In this document: positions 1 through 8,496 of the stretch, one piece after another
Position numbering within the stretch: position 1 is the first letter of the stretch
Layout of the letters: the number at the start of each line of letters is the position of its first letter
DNA from: Halarchaeoplasma sp046498385
GTDB taxonomy: Archaea; Thermoplasmatota; Thermoplasmata; Halarchaeoplasmatales; Halarchaeoplasmataceae
DNA length: 22,108 nucleotides
Assembly: GCA_046498385.1 (NCBI GenBank)
Contig: JAWOAU010000051.1
Span: 1-22,108 of the forward strand
Reading direction: 5' to 3'
Notes under the pieces: model-generated
Told to the model about the DNA's origin: nothing
Databases searched by the model: none
What the model saw: the letters and a program-made list of their open reading frames with translations, nothing else
Program-made: the position numbers and the translations under genes

Positions 1-1821
1 GGCGGTGCCGATCTCGCCCATGTGTGCGTATGTATTTCCCATATCAACATAGGTAAGGGCTAGGATGGACCTCGCGTCCGCTTTTTTAGACATATCAACA
101 GCGGTTTTAAAATGCTCTATCGCCTCTTCAAACTCCCCTTCACGCCAGTGTATATGTCCCAACCCCTGATGTGACTCTGCAATCCCTTCCAGATCTTGGA
201 TCTTTTCTGAAATTTTCAGAGCCATATTATAATGCTTCTTACCTTCGGAGAACTTTTGTATCTCCTTTGAAACACTGCCCATGTACCACAAAGATTTAGC
301 TTCTAGTTTTCTGTACTTTCTTTTCTTTGCTATCTTCAGCAGCTCTCTGAAGGTATCTTGGGCCGTATCCCAATCACTCAAGTCGTAGGCAAGGGATCCA
401 ATTTTCCTCAAGAGTGCGATGTCTTTTTCATCCGAGGATTCAACATGAATATTTTGTAGTGACTCTCGTGCCTTTTGAAAATATTCAATAGCGTTTTTGA
501 TGGCGTATCTTCCCAGAGATTTTTCTCCGGCCTTTAAGGAATAATCATAGGCTTTTTGGTAGTTCTGACCTTGATAAAAATGCCTGCTCAGCGCAAATAT
601 GTAATCTTTCAAGTTATCCTCAAATATATTTTCTATGGCCTCTCCTACCTGGTTATGCAGTACTCTCTTTCGACTTTTTCCCATGGTCGAATATATGGTC
701 AACCTTGTTTGTATATGGTTGAACCTGAATATCTCTTCATCGGTATCCATCTTCTCATGTATCATCCCTCGGGTCTCAAGTTCGTCGATGATATCAAGCA
801 ATTCAACTACATCTATATCGGTGCAGCTCTCGAGTATCCTAAAATCAAATTCAGTGCCGATAACCGATGCGTACATCAATATCTTTTTTTCCTGCTTATT
901 CAGTCGTTCTATACGTCGAGTGGTGATGTCCTTGATCGATGAGGGAACAACTATGTTCGATAGCTCCTCATCGGGATTCCATGCGTAAGAATAAGGGTCG
1001 ATTATACCTTCGTCTACCATTGAATTAATTATTTCTTTTATGTAGTAGGGATTACCTTCGGTCTCCCTGTGGAGCATCAGCAGGAAGGACTGCGGCAGAT
1101 ATTCTGTCCGTAAAATTTTCTTTATGATCATGGATGAATCTTTAAATGCAAGTCTGTCTAGATCTATCTCTTCCACAAGCCTCTCCGCGGTCATCCTCTT
1201 CAATAAGGATTCCATAGGGAGCTCGGCGTCCACCGTTAATTCCTCCGGCCTATAGGCACCCATAATAAATACTCTACTTTCTCTAACGTGCCGTGCCAAG
1301 TGATGGAGCAATTTGGCGGAGGAATCGTCTATCCATTGAAGATCGTCTATGAACAGAAAAACCGGGTTCATCTCTGCTAGATCATTCACCGCTTTGGTGA
1401 TCTTATCGAACATCATCTCCCGCCTATCGGAAAGCGATATATCCATAGTTTGATCCTCATCTGTAGGCAGTCCGAGAAAGGTCATATGGGTGCCGCCGAG
1501 AGGTTTAGAAGTTTCCACCCTCTTTTCTTCGTCTTTTTCCCTGGATATGTAATCCTTCAAAGCATCTAAAAATGGTATGTACGGATCTATGCTTTCAAAG
1601 TAAAGACATCTCCCCTGAAGTACATTGAAACCTTTTTTGGCACATATGTCTGCAAACTTCTCCGCCAGTGCTGTTTTACCTACCCCGGCTTCACCTTTTA
1701 AAAAGAGTGTGCGGCCTTTGGAGTCTAAAACCTCTTTCATGTGGGTTTTTAAAATTTCTAATTCCCTTTTTCGATCCACGAGCTCCAGGCCCTCTTTTTG
1801 CTGTTTTCTTGTGGCAAGCAT
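1..1821 (-). CDS. AAA-type ATPase with C-terminal TPR repeats, partial (C-terminus beyond window)
   Basis: The minus-strand frame is open from ATG 1821 to the left edge (607 codons, checked for stops), so the C-terminus is missing. An AAA_16/ORC-like ATPase domain comes first: Walker A GEAGVGKT at residues 43-50, Walker B VFLFIDDLQWID at about 154-165. A helical region follows, and from about residue 415 there are TPR-like repeats (for example YDYSLKAGEKSLGRYAIKNA and EAIEHFKTAVDMSKKADARS). The layout resembles MalT/LuxR-type STAND regulators and the COG3899-like predicted ATPases of archaea. No DNA-binding domain is visible, but it could lie past the edge. The role is probably signalling or regulation by nucleotide-dependent assembly; the ligand is unknown. 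A TATA-like ATTTAATTAC lies about 29 bases upstream of the ATG with no ribosome site, fitting a leaderless mRNA. Confidence 0.85.
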   Translation of the reverse strand, partial: MLATRKQQKEGLELVDRKRELEILKTHMKEVLDSKGRTLFLKGEAGVGKTALAEKFADICAKKGFNVLQGRCLYFESIDPYIPFLDALKDYISREKDEEKRVETSKPLGGTHMTFLGLPTDEDQTMDISLSDRREMMFDKITKAVNDLAEMNPVFLFIDDLQWIDDSSAKLLHHLARHVRESRVFIMGAYRPEELTVDAELPMESLLKRMTAERLVEEIDLDRLAFKDSSMIIKKILRTEYLPQSFLLMLHRETEGNPYYIKEIINSMVDEGIIDPYSYAWNPDEELSNIVVPSSIKDITTRRIERLNKQEKKILMYASVIGTEFDFRILESCTDIDVVELLDIIDELETRGMIHEKMDTDEEIFRFNHIQTRLTIYSTMGKSRKRVLHNQVGEAIENIFEDNLKDYIFALSRHFYQGQNYQKAYDYSLKAGEKSLGRYAIKNAIEYFQKARESLQNIHVESSDEKDIALLRKIGSLAYDLSDWDTAQDTFRELLKIAKKRKYRKLEAKSLWYMGSVSKEIQKFSEGKKHYNMALKISEKIQDLEGIAESHQGLGHIHWREGEFEEAIEHFKTAVDMSKKADARSILALTYVDMGNTYAHMGEIGTA

Positions 1822-1897
1822 CTACATAACTTGAAAGTGAAAATGTAATTAAATGTTTTCCCGATTTTGCGAATTTTTGTCACCGAAAGAAGGACCT

Positions 1898-2554
1898 CTA
1901 TCCCTGAACTTGATCTATCACGTCCAAAAGCTCGACTAGCGCCTCAATTTTGTAGACCGCATCATTCACATCGCCGTAGCCGTACGATACCCCTATACTT
2001 GGGATCCCGGCGCAGGCTGCACCCTGTATGTCTTGTATCGAATCCCCTACCATCAACCCGTGGTCGGTATCAAAATGATCGAGGATATCCTTTATCATCT
2101 CTCCCTTTGGCTTTTCGTTCTGTCCCGAGGATACGTGATCGAAAAGGTCAGAGATATCCATGCTGTCCAGTACGAACTCCACATATTGTCGACTCCCGTT
2201 ACTGCAGATCGCCAGGGGATATCGGGATTTTTTTAAACGCTCGAGTACCTCTTCCGTTCCCTGAAACAGGGTGCCCTGTTTTTGTATTTGCACTATCTCG
2301 TGATGTATCAAACGTTCCACGAAGGCGGACCGCTGCTCAGGGGTGCCGTCTTCGGTGAGCTTTTTGCAGAAAACGTCGGTTTTTTCTCCCAATACGGAAA
2401 TGATCTTACAGTCGTCGGCAGCAGGCAGTCCCACATCCTCCAGGGATTTGTTGACCGCGGAGATCACTACGTCCCGTGTCTTAAATACCGTGCCGTCCAG
2501 ATCGAATATGATAACCATTTTTTTTTGAGTTTTTGAGTTGCTTTCAGGACTCAT
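1898..2554 (-). CDS. HAD-family phosphatase, phosphoglycolate phosphatase-like
   Basis: 218-aa soluble hydrolase of the HAD IA/PGPase type, a phosphotransferase using an Asp nucleophile and Mg2+. Motif I is FDLDGTVF near the N-terminus, motif II is the Ser of ICSNGS, motif III the Lys of EKPKGEM, and motif IV is MVGDSIQD. The alpha-helical cap lies between motifs I and II. The substrate cannot be told from sequence; phosphoglycolate, pyrophosphate or a nucleotide are all possible. ATG 2554 is preferred because AGGTGG stands 10-15 bases before it. ATG 2518, which starts right at the DLDG motif, lacks a ribosome site but is a common start in this family (206 aa). Upstream extension toward 2803 would run into mre11 on the other strand and looks non-coding. 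The gene is divergent from mre11 with a 112-base gap. Confidence 0.85.
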   Translation of the reverse strand: MSPESNSKTQKKMVIIFDLDGTVFKTRDVVISAVNKSLEDVGLPAADDCKIISVLGEKTDVFCKKLTEDGTPEQRSAFVERLIHHEIVQIQKQGTLFQGTEEVLERLKKSRYPLAICSNGSRQYVEFVLDSMDISDLFDHVSSGQNEKPKGEMIKDILDHFDTDHGLMVGDSIQDIQGAACAGIPSIGVSYGYGDVNDAVYKIEALVELLDVIDQVQG

Positions 2555-2638
2555 GATACCGCACCACCTTTTATCACCCGAAGCACATGTTGCTTTTAAC
2601 TCTTTCTTTTCATTTTCATACACCTCCCCCCTAAATCC

Positions 2639-2646
2639 TTTTATTG
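2639..2646 (+). promoter_or_regulatory. TATA-like element before mre11
   Basis: TTTTATTG is centred about 25 bases before the mre11 ATG, the usual TATA-to-start distance in archaea, so the transcript may be leaderless or nearly so. A similar TTTATTGG sits about 25 bases before the endonuclease IV-like gene (minus strand, 7170-7177). This is inference from spacing only. Confidence 0.35.
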
Positions 2647-2666
2647 TGCCGTGTGATGTGGTAGTC

Positions 2667-3941
2667 ATGGTGAAATTCGCCCACCTGGCCGACTGCCATC
2701 TCGGAGCCTTCAGCCGCAGGCCTTTGCTCAGAGAGTACAATATGAAGGCCTTTGAAAAGGCCATAGAGACCTGCATGGAAAGGAAGGTGGATTTTATCAT
2801 CATCGCCGGCGACCTTTTTCACAACCCGATGCCGGATATGGACATAGTGAACAAGGCGGTCAAAGTACTGATGAAGGTAAAGAACCGAGGTATCTCAATA
2901 TACTCCGTCTACGGCTCCCACGACTATAACTTGGCCCGTGCTTCTTTGATAGACGTACTCGAGAGTGCGGAGCTGTTCAAGAACGTAGTAACCTTCCTTG
3001 AATCCGATAACCGTTTGACCACCATACGAGACCCTTCAGGGGTGAGTCTGACCGGACTCGGCGGCAGAAAGAACAGGCTGGAAAAGGGATACTACCAGCA
3101 GCTGGATATCGATGTTCCGGAGGGAGAAGGTATATTCGTCTTTCACTCCCCCATCGCCGAGATGAAACCTGCGGATATACCGGAAAAAAACGTTTTGCCC
3201 ATGTCCTTTTTACCCGAGGGTTACAGCTATTATGCCGGGGGCCACATCCACCGTCCTCTCACGGACAAAAAAGACGGCAGCTATGTGATCTATCCAGGTA
3301 CTACTTTCGGGTCTTCCTATACTGACCTGGAGAAAGAATCACAACGCGGTTTTTACATAGTGGACGATTGGGAACCGGAGTACGTACCCTTGGAGGTCTG
3401 TGATATAGCTAAAGTTACGGTAAATGCCCAGGGACACACCTCTTCGGAAGTGGAGGATATCCTTATCAAAAAGGGAGAAAAAAGCCAGGAAGGCGACGTG
3501 ATACTTTTAAAGGTGCACGGCAAACTTCTGGAAGGTTCGCCCGAAGATATAGACTTTTCAAGGATCATCAGATTGTTCGAAAGAGAGGGTGATGCAACCG
3601 TATTTTTGAATAGGAATTCATTGGAAAAGGTAACCTTGGACAAAGTGAAGATAGATGAGCGAAGGGAGGAGGAAGTAGAAAAAAGGGTGATGGAGGAATA
3701 CGGCACCCCGGAAGGGATCTCAAAGGAGTTCGCCGCTGACCTGTTAAAAGCTCTTAAGAGTGACAAAAAAGAGGGAGAAACCACAGCGGATTATGAAAAC
3801 AGGATATGGAACCAAGCAAGTGCCCTGATGGAGGAGATAAAAGAAAGCCCTCCTAAGAGCTTGGTAAAGGAGGAAAAAAAGGGTGGAAAAAATCAACCTC
3901 GACAGATAACACTGGTTGATTACAGGGGCGGCGGTAAGTGA
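2667..3941 (+). CDS. mre11: Mre11 DNA double-strand break repair nuclease
   Basis: 424-aa Mn2+-dependent 3'-5' exonuclease and endonuclease that acts with Rad50 on DNA ends. Calcineurin-like phosphoesterase motifs are in order: D9 and H11 (FAHLADCHLG), D49 (GDLFH), H85 (YGSHD), H160 (FHSP), and H193 and H195 (GGHIHRP). Length and spacing match Pyrococcus Mre11 closely. One odd point: residue 84, normally Asn in GNHD (a metal ligand), is Ser here. The tail is Lys/Glu-rich and would contact Rad50. ATG 2667 is chosen because the family starts right there (MVKFAHLADCH) and a TATA-like element is 25 bases upstream; the open frame back to 2538 encodes nothing family-like. The stop overlaps the rad50 start by 4 bases. 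No herA or nurA partner is seen nearby. Confidence 0.96.
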   Translation: MVKFAHLADCHLGAFSRRPLLREYNMKAFEKAIETCMERKVDFIIIAGDLFHNPMPDMDIVNKAVKVLMKVKNRGISIYSVYGSHDYNLARASLIDVLESAELFKNVVTFLESDNRLTTIRDPSGVSLTGLGGRKNRLEKGYYQQLDIDVPEGEGIFVFHSPIAEMKPADIPEKNVLPMSFLPEGYSYYAGGHIHRPLTDKKDGSYVIYPGTTFGSSYTDLEKESQRGFYIVDDWEPEYVPLEVCDIAKVTVNAQGHTSSEVEDILIKKGEKSQEGDVILLKVHGKLLEGSPEDIDFSRIIRLFEREGDATVFLNRNSLEKVTLDKVKIDERREEEVEKRVMEEYGTPEGISKEFAADLLKALKSDKKEGETTADYENRIWNQASALMEEIKESPPKSLVKEEKKGGKNQPRQITLVDYRGGGK

Positions 3942-6349
3942 TCCTGAACAAGATGGAGTTGGAGAATATACGCAGCTACAGGCACGAGGAAGTTGAATTT
4001 ACTCCTGGTATCATATTATTTCAGGGGGACATCGGCTCCGGCAAGTCCTCCTTGTTATTGGCTTTAGAGTTCGTTCTGTTCGGAGGTACCCAGCAGCACT
4101 TCTACGATAAGATACTGCGTCACGGCAAGGACTCGGCATGGGTGAAACTGCATTTTCAGGTGGACGATATTAAGTATATTGCATACCGCAGTATAAAGCG
4201 CTCTTCCAGCGGTATACAGCCCCACGAGTGCTATCTGGAAGTCAAAGATACTCGGATGGAATTATCCTGGAGGGAGATGAGGGACAAGATAGATTCTCTT
4301 CTAAAGCTGAGAGAGGGTTCGGGTTTCAAGGTGGAAACCTTCCACATGGGTATATACATACCCCAAGAAAGGATGAACGATATATTGTCCATAAACGACG
4401 ACCAACGGCTGACTTCAATAAGACGGGTTTTCAACCTTGAGGACTACAAGCGTGCAGTCGACAATATATCGATCCTAAGCAGAGAATTGAAGAACGAGAT
4501 AACCAAGATGGAGACCAGGGCGGAACTGCTGGAAAATTCAAAGGACGAATTAGAAGAGTTGAAAGAAAGCAGAGAGAAAAAAAAGAAGGGTTTGGAGGAT
4601 TCCAAAGAAAATTTGAAGGATATAAAGGAGAAATTGACCAAGCTGGATAACAAATTAAAGAAATTGACTGAGTTAGATCATGAACGAAATTCGTTGAAAA
4701 ATAAAAAAAGCAACCTGGCTTCAAGAACAGATCGTTTGGAGAAAGAATTAGAAACGAGGGAAACAGAGTTGAACGAACTAAAGAAGCAAAGATCACGTTT
4801 AAATGAACTTAAGGAAAAGAAGGAAGAATATGATAAGTTAAAATCAAAGCTTGAAAAAGTAAAAAGGTCGGTTCGGCAAAGAGAGACCATCCAGCGAAAA
4901 CACCGGGCCTTGTGTACTCGTGTAGAGGTAGAGAAGAAGGAACTATCGAATCTGCAGTCGCGATCGGATAGAAAAGAAGAACTTAAGAGCACCATCGAAG
5001 AAAAAAAAGGGCTGAGGAAGGAGTTGAAAGAGCTAAAGTCTCAAAAACGTTCTTTGGAGAAAAAGATCTCGGAGGTATATGGGGACATGAAGTCATTGGA
5101 AAAAGAACGGAACTCTCTACTGGAAGAAAAAAAGGAGATCCTTGATCTAAAAGAAGGAGCCGAGTGTCCAAAGTGTAAACAGCCCATATCGGAAGAGCAC
5201 GTGTCCCTGATCACAAATGAGATCGAAGAAAATTTGACTAAGAACCGCTCCAATGCCGCCAGTTTAAAAGAGGAAAAAAAAGAAGCTCAAAAAAATATGT
5301 CACAACTCCGCAGTGAAATAGAAAAGATGTCCCAGGGAGAAAAAGAGCTGTATTCTCAAGAAAAAGAGCTGCAAGGGCTAAAGGGTATCGAAGACAAAAT
5401 ATCCTCATTGGAAGAAAGGATCGTTGAACGTGATAAAGAAGTGGAGGAACTTGAAAAACAGATAGGATCCTTTGAATGGGGGTCTTCGGACTTGGATGAG
5501 TTGGAATCAAGGGTCGACGAGCTGAGTGAATATCGAGACGAATACATAGCTCTCGTTGAAAAGTTAAAGAAACGCGATGAACTGGAAAAGGATATAAAAA
5601 ACATCCGTGCCGACATGGAGAAAACAGAAGAGGAAACTGCAAACTTAGAAGATAGGTTGGAAGAGCTGGAAAAAGAGTTTTCAGAATCCGAATTCGAGGA
5701 ATGCAGATCACAGCATCGACAGGCCATAGCCATGCGCAGCCAGCTACAGGAGCGTATAGAGAACACAACTAGGCTGTTGAACGACATAAAAGAAAGTATC
5801 CAACGGGTTGAGGAGAAGATAGAGAAGATGAAGGATTCCCGCAGGAAGGCCAGAGAGTACCGAGTCATCAAATCATGGATCGAAGGACCCTTCAAGGAGT
5901 CCATCCGGTCCATGGAAGAACACCGCATGATACAGATAAACAAACAGTTTGAAAACTACTTCCGAAGCTGGTTCAACGAGATACTGGATGATCCCGAAAA
6001 ACATGCCCGGCTAGACGAACAGTTCGCACCGATCATATCAACATCTAACAACGTTACCAGAGTGGATGATCTAAGCGGGGGAGAGCGTACCTCCGTTGCC
6101 CTAGCTTATCGCTTGGCCTTCAACACCATGATAAAGGAGCAGCTAGGATTGGAAAGCAACCTCCTTGTGCTGGACGAACCCACCACCGGATTCAGTCGGG
6201 AACAGCTGACCCGTTTAAAAGATGTGTTGGAAAAAACCAATGCGGATCAAATAATCATAGTCTCCCACGAGAATGAGATAACCAACCTTGCGGAGATAGA
6301 GTATACAATAAAAAAGAAAGACGGTGTCTCCCGAGTTCAACCGGTGTGA
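3938..6349 (+). CDS. rad50: Rad50 SMC-like ATPase of double-strand break repair
   Basis: 803-aa ABC/SMC ATPase partner of Mre11 that tethers and unwinds DNA ends. Walker A GDIGSGKSS lies at residues 30-38, a long Lys/Glu-rich coiled coil runs from about 175 to 640, and the zinc hook CPKC is at 410-413, mid-coil. The C-terminal half carries the ABC signature LSGGERTSVALAY from 712, Walker B LLVLDEPTTGF with D746 and E747, and the switch His in IIVSHENE. The start is GTG 3938, overlapping the mre11 TGA (GTGA), which gives the typical MILNKMELENIRSY opening; ATG 3953 would cut into the first beta strand. The overlap implies translational coupling. The gene is intact and somewhat shorter than Pyrococcus Rad50, with the difference presumably in coil length. 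The last 13 bases overlap the convergent gene. Confidence 0.97.
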   Translation: MILNKMELENIRSYRHEEVEFTPGIILFQGDIGSGKSSLLLALEFVLFGGTQQHFYDKILRHGKDSAWVKLHFQVDDIKYIAYRSIKRSSSGIQPHECYLEVKDTRMELSWREMRDKIDSLLKLREGSGFKVETFHMGIYIPQERMNDILSINDDQRLTSIRRVFNLEDYKRAVDNISILSRELKNEITKMETRAELLENSKDELEELKESREKKKKGLEDSKENLKDIKEKLTKLDNKLKKLTELDHERNSLKNKKSNLASRTDRLEKELETRETELNELKKQRSRLNELKEKKEEYDKLKSKLEKVKRSVRQRETIQRKHRALCTRVEVEKKELSNLQSRSDRKEELKSTIEEKKGLRKELKELKSQKRSLEKKISEVYGDMKSLEKERNSLLEEKKEILDLKEGAECPKCKQPISEEHVSLITNEIEENLTKNRSNAASLKEEKKEAQKNMSQLRSEIEKMSQGEKELYSQEKELQGLKGIEDKISSLEERIVERDKEVEELEKQIGSFEWGSSDLDELESRVDELSEYRDEYIALVEKLKKRDELEKDIKNIRADMEKTEEETANLEDRLEELEKEFSESEFEECRSQHRQAIAMRSQLQERIENTTRLLNDIKESIQRVEEKIEKMKDSRRKAREYRVIKSWIEGPFKESIRSMEEHRMIQINKQFENYFRSWFNEILDDPEKHARLDEQFAPIISTSNNVTRVDDLSGGERTSVALAYRLAFNTMIKEQLGLESNLLVLDEPTTGFSREQLTRLKDVLEKTNADQIIIVSHENEITNLAEIEYTIKKKDGVSRVQPV

Positions 6350-7149
6350 TCTTTTAATATCTTTTTCATCTTCAAACTATCCCTGTCTAGTTCGGGGGTT
6401 TCACATATCACGGTTATATCGTAGTCCTTTTCCAGTAACACCGGCGCCAGAAGATCGAAGTCAGGGTCTTTATCCTCCAGGTTCAGATGTTTCCGCTCTC
6501 CGGTATCATTGTATTCTATACACGAATAATGGCTGTGGAGCGCTCCTCCGTGTATATCTTCGTATTTTTTGATCAACTCTTCAAAATCTTTTTTTGTTTT
6601 CAATTTGCCGCCGTATCTAGCATGATAATGGGCAAAATCCAAGACAGGTACCGCCACATCGGTCTTTTTCATGACGTTTTTTATCTCCGAGAGAGTGCCC
6701 CAGCTTTTCACCCGCCCCATCTGCTCCAAACCGATCTTGACGTCCAGACCTTCGTCGGCGATGATCTCTCCGCATTCAACCACACCGTTTCCTATATTCC
6801 CAGTAGCTTCCTTTTCATCCATATCTCCATAGTAACCCGCATGCACGACTATCAGCCCTGTGCCCATGAGATGTGCCTTTCTAGCACTCGCCAGGATACG
6901 CTCTTTGCTTTTTTCTATGGTCTCTTCGTCCTCTGAATTTAAGTTTATGTAATAAGGCGCGTGTACGCTCAGGTGTATTCCGTGCTTTTCAGCTTCCTTT
7001 CCGATGCCCTCTGCCGTCGAATCCTTCATCCTTACACCTCTTACGAACTGGACTTCCATAGCGCTTAAGCCGATCTCGTTCAAATATGCCATACTGTTTT
7101 TCGTACCCTTCACTCCATGAGGTGTTCCAGCTGGTCCTAGACGTATCAT
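6337..7149 (-). CDS. Endonuclease IV-like TIM-barrel protein (AP endonuclease family 2)
   Basis: 270-aa protein of the AP-endonuclease 2/xylose isomerase-like barrel family; endonuclease IV cleaves 5' of abasic sites using a metal cluster. Candidate metal ligands fall in the expected order: H63 (SVHAPY), H103 (VVHAGYYGD), E142 (GLEQMG), D171, H174 and H176 (LDFAHYHARYG), H205/H207 (LHSHYS), H221 and E250 (ICETPE). The opening MIRLGPAGTP is characteristic of an archaeal subgroup annotated as endonuclease IV. Start ATG 7149 is supported by that opening and by TTTATTGG about 25 bases upstream (leaderless); the longer TTG start at 7197 is not needed. Location beside mre11-rad50 and convergent to it fits DNA repair. 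A sugar isomerase role cannot be fully excluded, since the fold is shared. Confidence 0.82.
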   Translation of the reverse strand: MIRLGPAGTPHGVKGTKNSMAYLNEIGLSAMEVQFVRGVRMKDSTAEGIGKEAEKHGIHLSVHAPYYINLNSEDEETIEKSKERILASARKAHLMGTGLIVVHAGYYGDMDEKEATGNIGNGVVECGEIIADEGLDVKIGLEQMGRVKSWGTLSEIKNVMKKTDVAVPVLDFAHYHARYGGKLKTKKDFEELIKKYEDIHGGALHSHYSCIEYNDTGERKHLNLEDKDPDFDLLAPVLLEKDYDITVICETPELDRDSLKMKKILKDHTG

Positions 7150-7236
7150 GCTTCCGGTAAAGGATGGTTCCAATAAATCTTTTTGGAAGGTCCGCAAATA
7201 TTTTATCTCGTATGAACATGATACGTGCTGATCTCT

Positions 7237-7791
7237 ATGATATCCAGAGAAAAAGCAGTTAACATGGTAGAGGAAGAGGTAAAGAATAAAAATCTAAGGA
7301 AGCACATGCTGGCGGTGGCAGCCATATTGAAACGTCTGGCCCGGGAGCTCGGAGAGGATGAAGAAAAATGGGAGATCCTCGGATTGGTCCATGATGTGGA
7401 CTACGAGGAGACACAGGATTCGCCGGAAAAACACGCACTAGTATCCGCCGAGATGCTGGTGGATAAGGTGCCCAAAGAAGTGGTCCGTGCTGTAAAATCC
7501 CATAACCATGAACACACGGGCGTGGAGCCGATATCCTCCATGGAGCACGCCCTGATAGCGGCCGATGCCGCCTCCGGGCTCGTTATCGCCACGGCACTGG
7601 TCATGCCGAGCAGAAAGTTGGAAGAGGCTAGGCCGGAATCGGTGATCAAAAAGTACGGCGATTCCTCCTTCGCGAAGAATATAGATCGGGATCGTATCCT
7701 GCACTGCGAGAAATTGGGGTTGAATAGGGACGAATTCCTGGAATCATCTCTGGAGGCTCTGCAGGAGATCCACCACGAGTTGGGGCTTTGA
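7237..7791 (+). CDS. HD-domain phosphohydrolase family protein
   Basis: 184-aa protein with the HD metal-phosphohydrolase fold: H23, H52-D53 (GLVHDVDYEE), further His at 66, 89, 91 and 93 (SHNHEH), and an Asp in IAADAASG. Such small archaeal HD/HDIG proteins are thought to be nucleotide or phosphate-ester hydrolases, but their substrates are mostly unknown and none can be assigned here. ATG 7237 is chosen over GTG 7225. TTTTATC at 7201-7207 could be the TATA box, giving a very short leader. It is divergent from the endonuclease IV-like gene with 87 bases between starts. Similar proteins often carry the label 'HDIG domain-containing'. It is intact, with the usual length for the family. Confidence 0.8.
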   Translation: MISREKAVNMVEEEVKNKNLRKHMLAVAAILKRLARELGEDEEKWEILGLVHDVDYEETQDSPEKHALVSAEMLVDKVPKEVVRAVKSHNHEHTGVEPISSMEHALIAADAASGLVIATALVMPSRKLEEARPESVIKKYGDSSFAKNIDRDRILHCEKLGLNRDEFLESSLEALQEIHHELGL

Positions 7792-7944
7792 CATCTTCCG
7801 TTTCAAACATATGTTTCACCTATGAAAGTATATCGTTCGTAATTTCTATTTCATGAACAACGTATTAATCATATTTTATATTCTGTGCGGATTATGAGCG
7901 CCCTATATTATAAATGTTCGTGTGAACAAACCGCCCAAAGTATA
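7792..7944. other. Intergenic stretch with orphan promoter-like site
   Basis: AT-rich, 153 bases, no convincing reading frame. It holds a good TATA-like TATTATAAAT at 7905-7914 followed at once by the inverted repeat TGTTC-GTGT-GAACA (7915-7928). No intact gene lies in the right position downstream on either strand: the HD gene ends here and the nitroreductase remnant enters from the other side. It may be the promoter of a lost gene or of a small RNA. Confidence 0.3.
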
Positions 7945-8492
7945 TCAATCCCCATCTATATGAGCGAATTCTTCCACCGGCTTCCTCTCTAGCCGTTTTC
8001 TCTCCACCTTCTATGTATCTCCCTCTAGAAGCCTTTCAGGTGCTCCGAGTGTTTCCCGACTATTAGCAGTGTGATGACAGTGTATTCATCCGTATCTCGA
8101 GTAAGTCTTCCACCTTTTCCTTACTGTATCCTGCTATTGGATGAGCGACCAGCCCCAACTCGGTTGCCCGGAGTATCATGGAGGCCGTGGCCACACCAGT
8201 GCCGAAAAGATGACTCGTGATCTTCGATCACACAATCATCATCCTCTTTTGAAAATACCGCCGCGATCATGGACGCTCGAAAGGTCCGTTCGTTTCCCTT
8301 GGACATCACATCCTTCATCTTTTCCAGCATGTCCTGGCTGCGAACGAAGATAAAATTCCAGAGCTGGTTGTTGAAGCAGGAAGCCGATAGCCTGGCCGCT
8401 TCCACGAGTTCGTGTACCGTATCATCCCCTATCTCCATCTTATCCATGGCCCGGTAGGCCCGCCTCCTACCAACTACCTCTGCAAGTGCCAT
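7945..8492 (-). pseudogene. Nitroreductase-family flavoprotein, frameshifted
   Basis: The first ~95 codons read as a nitroreductase (FMN-dependent NAD(P)H oxidoreductase family): VVGRRRAYRAMD, then LSASCFNNQLWNFIFV, then ASMIAAVFSKEDDD. Homology then hops between frames: LFGTGVATASMILRATELGL and HPIAGYSKEKVEDLL (second frame), DEYTVITLLIVGKHSEHLKG (third frame), and RKRLERKPVEEFAHIDGD ending at TGA 7945. The lesions are an indel near 8208-8216, a one-base deletion near 8091 (ATACGGATG where ATACCGGATG restores the frame), a one-base deletion near 8028, and an in-frame TAG at 8011-8013 where Glu is expected. Repaired, the protein would be about 182 aa, normal for the family. It starts 4 bases after the OFOR beta stop and retains a ribosome site, so it was the last gene of the array before decay. 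Only a truncated, non-functional N-terminal part can be made now. Confidence 0.85.
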
Positions 8493-8496
8493 TTGA

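Noticed and set aside
556..988. Two overlapping plus-strand frames opposite the AAA-TPR gene
   Set aside because: The minus frame is continuously open with clear ATPase motifs; the plus frames are short and have no ribosome site.
2538..2666. Extension of mre11 to an earlier ATG at 2538
   Set aside because: The extra 43 residues do not resemble Mre11 and overlap the divergent phosphatase start region; the family start is at 2667.
2555..2803. N-terminal extension of the HAD phosphatase
   Set aside because: It would lie antisense to the start of mre11 and has no HAD-like content; the motif I segment begins at or just after 2554.
5238..5943. Long open frames antisense to rad50
   Set aside because: Ser/Phe/Leu-rich readings are the expected shadow of a Lys/Glu-rich coiled coil; no family resemblance or ribosome site.
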